Shown piece by piece: positions 53,899-59,701 of a stretch of 59,701 nt of DNA. Position numbers and translations under genes: made by a program. Source of the DNA: Bradyrhizobium macuxiense. GTDB lineage: Bacteria; Pseudomonadota; Alphaproteobacteria; Rhizobiales; Xanthobacteraceae. The stretch covers positions 37,681 through 97,381 of the forward strand of contig NZ_LNCU01000120.1 of assembly GCF_001542415.1 (NCBI RefSeq), read 5' to 3'. The stretch's first letter is position 1. Every line of letters starts with the position of its first letter. The notes below the pieces were generated by a model that saw nothing but the letters and a program-made list of their open reading frames with translations, ran no database searches and was not told the origin of the DNA.

Positions 53899-54321
53899 AT
53901 GTATGAGTGGATCAAGGCCCTGCACATCATTGCCGTCATCTCGTGGATGGCGGGCATGCTCTATCTGCCGCGGCTGTTCGTTTATCACTGCGAGGCCGAG
54001 CCCGGGTCGAAGCAGTCCGAGACGTTCAAGGTGATGGAACGGCGCCTTTTGAAGGCGATCATCAATCCGGCGATGATTGTGACCTGGCTCGCGGGGCTCT
54101 ATTTGGCCTGGGCCGGACACTGGTACCTTTCGGGTTGGTTTCACGTCAAATTTACGCTGGTGCTCATCATGTCCGGCGTCCACGGCTTTTTGTCCCGCTG
54201 CGTGAAGGATTTCGCGGCGGACCGGAATTGGCGCAGCCAGAAATTCTATCGTATTATCAATGAAGTACCGACTTTTCTGATGATTCTTATCGTCATCATG
54301 GTGGTCGTGAAGCCGTTCTAA
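53899..54321 (+). CDS. hemJ: Protoporphyrinogen oxidase HemJ
   Basis: A 140-residue membrane protein with four helices, the oxygen-independent-type protoporphyrinogen oxidase HemJ (UPF0093). The heme-ligating His is in YEWIKALHIIAVISWMAGML, with the conserved LPRLFVYHCEAE, then MERRLLKAIINPAMIVTW and FLSRCVKDFAADRNWRSQ. It is the first gene on the plus side of the origin gap; hemE, which commonly stands here in relatives, is absent from this window. ATG 53899 is chosen from the family N-terminus. Confidence 0.92.
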   Translation: MYEWIKALHIIAVISWMAGMLYLPRLFVYHCEAEPGSKQSETFKVMERRLLKAIINPAMIVTWLAGLYLAWAGHWYLSGWFHVKFTLVLIMSGVHGFLSRCVKDFAADRNWRSQKFYRIINEVPTFLMILIVIMVVVKPF

Positions 54322-54356
54322 CCGCAACAATGCACAAGAAGCGGGCTTCAGTCCTT

Positions 54357-54388
54357 CTTGCGGAGTACGAAGCGATTTTCTATATAGG
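54357..54388 (+). promoter_or_regulatory. Candidate RpoH-type promoter of rho
   Basis: CTTG (54357-54360), an 18-nt spacer and TCTATATAGG (54379-54388). It matches CTTG-N17/18-CYTATNTNNG with one mismatch at the first -10 base. The same site could also be read as a vegetative promoter (TTGCGG-N16-CTATAT). It gives a leader of about 180 nt before rho. Confidence 0.45.
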
Positions 54389-54493
54389 CAATATCCCACC
54401 CCACGCAGGCGGATGTGGTCGCGTTTCGGTTCGTTTTTGGACCGGCGCCGCATCAGGTTTGAAGCCCTAACGGCACTTTCCTGGCTGAGACCT

Positions 54494-54521
54494 GCGGACC
54501 TTCCTTTGGCGTCCGCTTTTT
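54494..54521 (+). terminator. Attenuator-like intrinsic terminator in the rho leader
   Basis: GCGGAC (54494-54499), an 11-nt loop and GTCCGC (54511-54516) followed by TTTTT (54517-54521). It lies 52 bp before the rho start. The sequence after it, up to 54570, is C-rich and almost free of G, as expected for a Rho loading site, so the leader could stop transcription by either route. Confidence 0.5.
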
Positions 54522-54573
54522 CCAAAGCCACCTCGCACCCCTTCCCTACTTACTCCCTCACAGGACTACCCCA

Positions 54574-55839
<1,266 letters not shown>

Positions 55840-55860
55840 GGCCAAGGCCTCGAAAGGAAA

Positions 55861-55891
55861 GGGCGCTCCGCTGCAACGGGGCGCCCTTTTT
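55861..55891 (+). terminator. Intrinsic terminator of rho
   Basis: GGGCGCTCCG (55861-55870), loop CTGCAA, then CGGGGCGCCC (55877-55886) and TTTTT. One mismatched pair (T against G) interrupts the 10-bp stem. It lies 21 bp after the rho stop. Confidence 0.8.
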
Positions 55892-55919
55892 CATGCTGCG
55901 GTATTGCTGCAGCAGACGT

Positions 55920-56000
55920 GCAGCATGGGTAGATGTGTCTTAACACTCTGTTTATGATTTAACATATTGATATATCTAGCTTAATTTTTTGGATGCGAGA
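55920..56000. other. AT-rich island in the rho-mnmE gap
   Basis: The stretch around 55936-55992 (TTAACACTCTG, TTTATGATTTAACATATTGA, TATATCTAGCTTAATTTTTT) is strongly AT-rich for this GC-rich genome. No gene is visible in 55892-56147. It could hold the mnmE promoter, a protein-binding site, or a remnant of foreign DNA. Confidence 0.4.
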
Positions 56001-56147
56001 CGTCCCTGATCAGCCAGGGCTAGTTGGAGCATAGTAGCTGCGGGAATGCGGCGGTTACTCTTGGCTATGTTGCGACGCAATATGTTCAATGAGCGTGTGC
56101 AAAATGAAACAGCATTGCCTTTGCGGAGGCACGAGAACAAATAGGCG

Positions 56148-57479
56148 ATGCATCCCCGAGACCAGACCATCTTTGCGTTGTCATCCGGCCGGCCACCGAG
56201 CGCGATTGCCATCGTCCGCGTCTCTGGTCCAATGGCCGAGTCGATCGTATCGGCGCTGGCCGGCAAGACGCCGGCCCCGCGGATGGTAACCCGCGCGCTG
56301 CTCCAGGATTTGAATCGTCAACCGATCGATGATGCTGTCGCGCTTTGGTTTCCGGGTCCGGCCAGCGCTACAGGCGAAGACGTCGCGGAATTTCATGTCC
56401 ATGGTGGGCGCGCCGTATTGGCGGCGATGTTCGGCGTGCTGGCTGCATTCGACAATGTGCGTCCGGCCGAGCCCGGCGAATTCACGCGGCGGGCGCTCGA
56501 GAACGGCAAGCTAGACCTGACCGAAGCTGAGGGTCTCGACGATCTCATCCACGCCGACACGGACCGTCAGCGGCGCCAGGCGCTGCGCCAACTGAACGGC
56601 CTGCTCGGCAACCGCGCGCGCGATTGGCGCGAGCGGATCGTTGCTGCGTCGGCGCTGATCGAAGCTGGCATCGATTTCTCCGACGAGGGCGATGTACCGG
56701 ACGAACTGATCGCACCCGCGTTGGCGAAGGTCAGATCGCTTCACGACGAGATTCAAGAAGTCCTTGCGGCACAGGGACAAGGTGAACGCCTGCGCGATGG
56801 TCTGGTGGTTGCGATCGCGGGTCCACCGAATGTCGGCAAGTCGACGCTGATCAACCAGCTGGCGCGGCGCGAGGTCGCGATCGTCTCGCCGCATGCCGGC
56901 ACCACGCGCGACGTGATCGAGGTGCAGCTCGATCTCGACGGCTATCCCGTCACGGTGATCGACACGGCGGGCATTCGCGAGACCGACGATCCCGTCGAAC
57001 AGGAGGGCGTCCGCCGCGCCCGCGCCCGCGCCGCGGAAGCGGACCTCGTCCTTTGGCTGACCGATAGTGCGGACGGAGCCGGAGTGCACGGCACGACGCC
57101 GGTCTGGCTGGTGCGTAACAAGGTCGATCTTGATGCTGCGCGAGCCGGCGGAACGGGCGGGGGCACCACGCAACCCCAATTCAGGATCTCCGCCGCCCGC
57201 GGCGACGGGATCCCCGAACTGATCACCGCGATGGTTGGCTACGCTCATGATTACTTCGGAACCAGCGAAGGCGGCTTGATCAGCCGCACGCGGCAACGAA
57301 AGGCGCTGGAAGAGACGGTCCAATCGCTTGCCCGCAGCATGGATGTGATCGGGCAGGGCGAAGAACTGGCGGCCGAGGAACTCCGTAACGCTGCCGTGTC
57401 CCTCGGCCGCCTGCTCGGTCGGGTCGATGTGGAAGACATTCTCGATGTCATCTTCCGGGAATTCTGCGTCGGGAAGTAA
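56148..57479 (+). CDS. mnmE: tRNA modification GTPase MnmE
   Basis: A 443-residue GTPase that, with MnmG, adds a carboxymethylaminomethyl (or taurinomethyl-like) group at U34 of certain tRNAs. The N-terminal folate-binding domain is followed by a helical domain and the G domain (G1 GPPNVGKSTLINQLARREVA at residues about 225-232; G3 DTAGIRETDDPVE). The C-terminal Cys-containing FCVGK motif is intact. Start ATG 56148 (MHPRDQTIFALSSGRPPSAI) is normal. mnmG follows, separated by two parS sites. Confidence 0.96.
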   Translation: MHPRDQTIFALSSGRPPSAIAIVRVSGPMAESIVSALAGKTPAPRMVTRALLQDLNRQPIDDAVALWFPGPASATGEDVAEFHVHGGRAVLAAMFGVLAAFDNVRPAEPGEFTRRALENGKLDLTEAEGLDDLIHADTDRQRRQALRQLNGLLGNRARDWRERIVAASALIEAGIDFSDEGDVPDELIAPALAKVRSLHDEIQEVLAAQGQGERLRDGLVVAIAGPPNVGKSTLINQLARREVAIVSPHAGTTRDVIEVQLDLDGYPVTVIDTAGIRETDDPVEQEGVRRARARAAEADLVLWLTDSADGAGVHGTTPVWLVRNKVDLDAARAGGTGGGTTQPQFRISAARGDGIPELITAMVGYAHDYFGTSEGGLISRTRQRKALEETVQSLARSMDVIGQGEELAAEELRNAAVSLGRLLGRVDVEDILDVIFREFCVGK

Positions 57480-57504
57480 TGACTCCCAGTTCGTCTGGTT
57501 TTGG

Positions 57505-57520
57505 TGTTTCACGTGAAACA
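57505..57520. promoter_or_regulatory. parS centromere site 1
   Basis: TGTTTCACGTGAAACA, a perfect 16-bp palindrome identical to the bacterial parS consensus bound by ParB. It lies between mnmE and mnmG. Confidence 0.93.
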
Positions 57521-57548
57521 CTGGCAATGGTCGGATTGCGATCCTCTC

Positions 57549-57564
57549 TGTTTCACGTGAAACA
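57549..57564. promoter_or_regulatory. parS centromere site 2
   Basis: TGTTTCACGTGAAACA, identical to site 1 and 44 bp from it (start to start), also between mnmE and mnmG. Confidence 0.93.
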
Positions 57565-57621
57565 GCCATAGCCCCAACTTCGTTCTTCCGGCTTTCATCA
57601 CTCCGCGATAGAAGTCCCGCC

Positions 57622-59505
57622 ATGGTTTCCAGGGCAGACTCATTTGACGTCATCGTCATCGGCGGCGGCCATGCTGGCTGCGAGGCCGCGAGTGCGGCTG
57701 CGCGGATGGGTGCGCGTACGGCCCTGGTGACCCACCGCTTCTCGACCATCGGCGCGATGTCCTGCAATCCCGCCATCGGTGGTCTCGGCAAGGGTCATCT
57801 GGTACGCGAGGTCGATGCCCTCGACGGTTTGATGGGCCGGGTCGCCGATGCCGGCGGGATCCAGTTCCGGATGCTCAACCGCCGGAAGGGTCCGGCGGTC
57901 CGCGGTCCGCGCGCGCAAGCCGATCGGAAGCTCTATGCCGCGGTGATGCAGGCTGCGATCGCCGAGACCGTGAACCTCAGCGTCATCGAAGGTGAAGCAG
58001 ACGAGTTGATCGTCTCCGATGGGCGCGTGTCCGGCATCCGCCTCGGTGACGGCCGGACATTCTCCACGGGTGCTGTCGTGATCACGACGGGCACCTTTCT
58101 TCGCGGTCTGATCCATCTCGGTGAGAAGAACTGGCCCGCCGGTCGGGTCGGCGAGGCGCCGGCCATGGGGCTGTCCGCTTCCTTCGAGCGGGCGGGATTT
58201 ACCTTGGGCCGGCTCAAGACCGGTACGCCGCCGCGCCTGGATGGAACCACGATCGACTGGTCGGCGGTCGAAATGCAGCCGGGAGACAATCCACCTGAGC
58301 CGTTTTCGGTGATGACCGACCGGATCACGACCCCGCAGATCCAGTGCGGCATCACCCGGACCACGCCGGCGACACACGAGGTGATCCGGGCCAATGTCCA
58401 CCGCTCGCCGATGTATTCCGGCCAGATCAAGAGCACCGGCCCGCGTTATTGCCCGTCGATCGAGGACAAGATCGTCCGTTTTGGCGACCGCGACGGCCAC
58501 CAGATCTTCCTAGAGCCCGAAGGTCTCGACGACACCACAGTCTACCCCAACGGCATCTCCACCTCGCTGCCGGAGGAAGTCCAGCTCGCGATCCTCGCCA
58601 GCATTCCCGGTCTCGAGCGGGTGAAGATGGTCCGGCCGGGTTATGCGATCGAATACGACCACGTCGATCCGCGCGAGCTCGATCCGACCCTGCAGACCAA
58701 GCGCCTTCAGGGGCTTTTCCTGGCCGGGCAGATCAACGGCACGACGGGTTACGAAGAGGCGGCCGGGCAGGGCATCGTTGCAGGGCTCAATGCGGCACTG
58801 GCGGCGAGTGGCGCCGATCCGATCGTATTCGACCGTGCCGACGGCTATCTCGGGGTCATGATCGACGATCTCGTCACCCGCGGGATCACTGAGCCCTATC
58901 GGATGTTCACTTCGCGCGCCGAATACCGGCTGACACTGCGGGCCGATAACGCCGACCAGCGGCTCACCGACAAGGGCATTGCGCTCGGATGCGTCGGGAC
59001 GGCTCGCGCGGAGCGACATCGGAGCAAGATGGCAGCGCTGGAGGCGGCGAAGGCATTGGCGAAATCGCTTGCGATCACGCCGAACGAAGCCGCCAAGCAC
59101 GGGTTGTCGCTCAATCGCGACGGCCACCGCCGCTCGGCCTTTGAGCTACTGGCCTATCCGGAGATCGAGTGGCCCGCAGTCCAGGCGATCTGGCCGGAGC
59201 TGTCGGCCATCGATCCCGCTATCGCGGTGCATCTCGAGATCGACGCCAAGTATGATGTCTATCTGAAGCGCCAGACCGCCGACGTCGATGCTTTCAGGCG
59301 CGACGAAAGCCTGCTCCTGACTGATGTCGACTATGCCGATGTCCCGGGTCTCTCGAACGAGGCGCGCGCCAAGCTGCAAAAGGCGCAGCCGCGCACGGTC
59401 GGGCAGGCGGGCCGGATCGACGGTATGACGCCGGCGGCGCTCGGCATCCTGGCGGCCTATCTGCGCCGCGAAGCGCGACGGAAGGCGACCAAGGCGTCAG
59501 CGTAA
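57622..59505 (+). CDS. mnmG: tRNA modification enzyme MnmG (GidA)
   Basis: A 627-residue FAD-dependent tRNA modification enzyme that acts as a complex with MnmE. The FAD motif VIVIGGGHAGCEAASAAARM is at the N-terminus, with TLVTHRFSTIGAMSCNPAIG-type block (LVTHRFSTIGAMSCNPAIG) and PRYCPSIEDKIVRFGDRDGH. The C-terminal domain for MnmE binding is complete. ATG 57622 gives the family N-terminus. A parS site starts at the base after its stop codon. Confidence 0.97.
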   Translation: MVSRADSFDVIVIGGGHAGCEAASAAARMGARTALVTHRFSTIGAMSCNPAIGGLGKGHLVREVDALDGLMGRVADAGGIQFRMLNRRKGPAVRGPRAQADRKLYAAVMQAAIAETVNLSVIEGEADELIVSDGRVSGIRLGDGRTFSTGAVVITTGTFLRGLIHLGEKNWPAGRVGEAPAMGLSASFERAGFTLGRLKTGTPPRLDGTTIDWSAVEMQPGDNPPEPFSVMTDRITTPQIQCGITRTTPATHEVIRANVHRSPMYSGQIKSTGPRYCPSIEDKIVRFGDRDGHQIFLEPEGLDDTTVYPNGISTSLPEEVQLAILASIPGLERVKMVRPGYAIEYDHVDPRELDPTLQTKRLQGLFLAGQINGTTGYEEAAGQGIVAGLNAALAASGADPIVFDRADGYLGVMIDDLVTRGITEPYRMFTSRAEYRLTLRADNADQRLTDKGIALGCVGTARAERHRSKMAALEAAKALAKSLAITPNEAAKHGLSLNRDGHRRSAFELLAYPEIEWPAVQAIWPELSAIDPAIAVHLEIDAKYDVYLKRQTADVDAFRRDESLLLTDVDYADVPGLSNEARAKLQKAQPRTVGQAGRIDGMTPAALGILAAYLRREARRKATKASA

Positions 59506-59521
59506 CGTTTCACGTGAAACG
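59506..59521. promoter_or_regulatory. parS centromere site 3
   Basis: CGTTTCACGTGAAACG, a perfect 16-bp palindrome with the parS core, beginning directly after the mnmG stop codon. Confidence 0.9.
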
Positions 59522-59571
59522 GCGTCGCGGCTCGCAGCGACGGCTCCGACGCCGATGATCGGTACGACGGA

Positions 59572-59701
59572 ATGACGGCGATACATATGAGCTCCCCAAT
59601 TCTACCTGCCGACAAGGCCGCGGCCCTCGCGCTGACCCCCGTTTCACGTGAAACAGAGGTCCGGCTCGATCGGTACCTCGCGCTCCTTCTGGAGTGGCAG
59701 G
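59572..59701 (+). CDS. rsmG: 16S rRNA (guanine527-N7)-methyltransferase RsmG, 5' end only
   Basis: The N-terminal 43 codons of RsmG (GidB), cut off by the end of the window: PADKAAALALTPVSRETEVR, then LDRYLALLLEWQ, the usual start of alphaproteobacterial RsmG. The enzyme methylates G527 of 16S rRNA. ATG 59572 and ATG 59587 are both possible starts; neither has a strong ribosome binding site. It follows mnmG, as in most bacteria near the origin. A parS site lies inside its reading frame. Confidence 0.85.
   Translation, partial: MTAIHMSSPILPADKAAALALTPVSRETEVRLDRYLALLLEWQ
59640..59655. promoter_or_regulatory. parS centromere site 4, inside rsmG
   Basis: CGTTTCACGTGAAACA, with one end base differing from the perfect palindrome. 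It lies within rsmG, where codons GTT TCA CGT GAA ACA encode Val-Ser-Arg-Glu-Thr. Confidence 0.9.

Noticed and set aside
55976..56266. 96-codon minus-strand frame in the rho-mnmE gap
   Set aside because: Overlaps the mnmE 5' end, lacks a ribosome binding site and has no recognisable family; considered chance.
57505..57564. The two palindromes read as a transcription terminator of mnmE
   Set aside because: Exact match to the parS consensus, repeated four times, with no T-tract; centromere sites explain them better.

Overview
The window is high-GC chromosomal DNA from an alphaproteobacterium of the order Hyphomicrobiales, most probably Bradyrhizobium or a close relative. This is inferred from gene order (dnaK-dnaJ-pmtA, hisB-DUF2628-hisHAFE-coaA, hslV-GNAT-hslU, the dnaQ-coaE-maf-PDRP / hemJ-rho-mnmE-mnmG-rsmG origin neighbourhood), from several dispersed intergenic repeat families, and from protein content. 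No database search was possible. I see no rRNA, tRNA, CRISPR array, transposase or prophage gene.

Layout. 1-10.6 kb is accessory: a TauE/SafE permease end, an exported metallo-hydrolase, a Tat-exported amine oxidase, a YiiX-like hydrolase, nikR beside the stump of a TonB receptor, a carboxylic-acid catabolic cluster (CaiB-type CoA-transferase, HMG-CoA-lyase-type enzyme, LysR, MFS porter) and an EI24/CysZ-like membrane protein whose ribosome binding site sits inside a long hairpin. 10.7-20.5 kb holds nth, DUF2244, an Ada-like gene, dapB-gpmA, pyrF, pmtA and dnaK-dnaJ; dnaK has a full match to the alphaproteobacterial RpoH promoter consensus. 20.5-30.2 kb holds a hairpin-rich non-coding stretch, an exported nicotinamidase, an AraC/VOC pair, hrcA-grpE and rph-rdgB-hemW. 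30.2-37.8 kb is an rsmI/lpoA/yraN/gshB block, a decayed metallo-hydrolase, comM and a hybrid histidine kinase. 38-46.7 kb carries coaA, the his genes and hslV-GNAT-hslU. 46.7-53.5 kb has Smr, mltA, Tim44-like, secB, dnaQ, coaE, maf and the PDRP gene.

The most informative part is 53.4-59.7 kb. The gap between the PDRP gene and hemJ is where related genomes place the chromosomal origin. It contains seven GANTC (CcrM) sites within 308 bp, ends in an AT-rich stretch, and is the point where coding switches from all minus to all plus. Downstream lie four near-identical parS palindromes (57.5-59.7 kb) around mnmG, one of them inside the rsmG reading frame where it encodes VSRET. Together these look like the origin/centromere region of the chromosome. 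The rho gene between them has a leader with an RpoH-like promoter, an intrinsic-terminator-like hairpin and a C-rich G-poor stretch, suggesting autoregulated attenuation.

Three kinds of dispersed repeat occupy most intergenic gaps. Several abut or supply the stop codons of neighbouring genes. Two gene remnants (TonB receptor, metallo-hydrolase) show local deletion.
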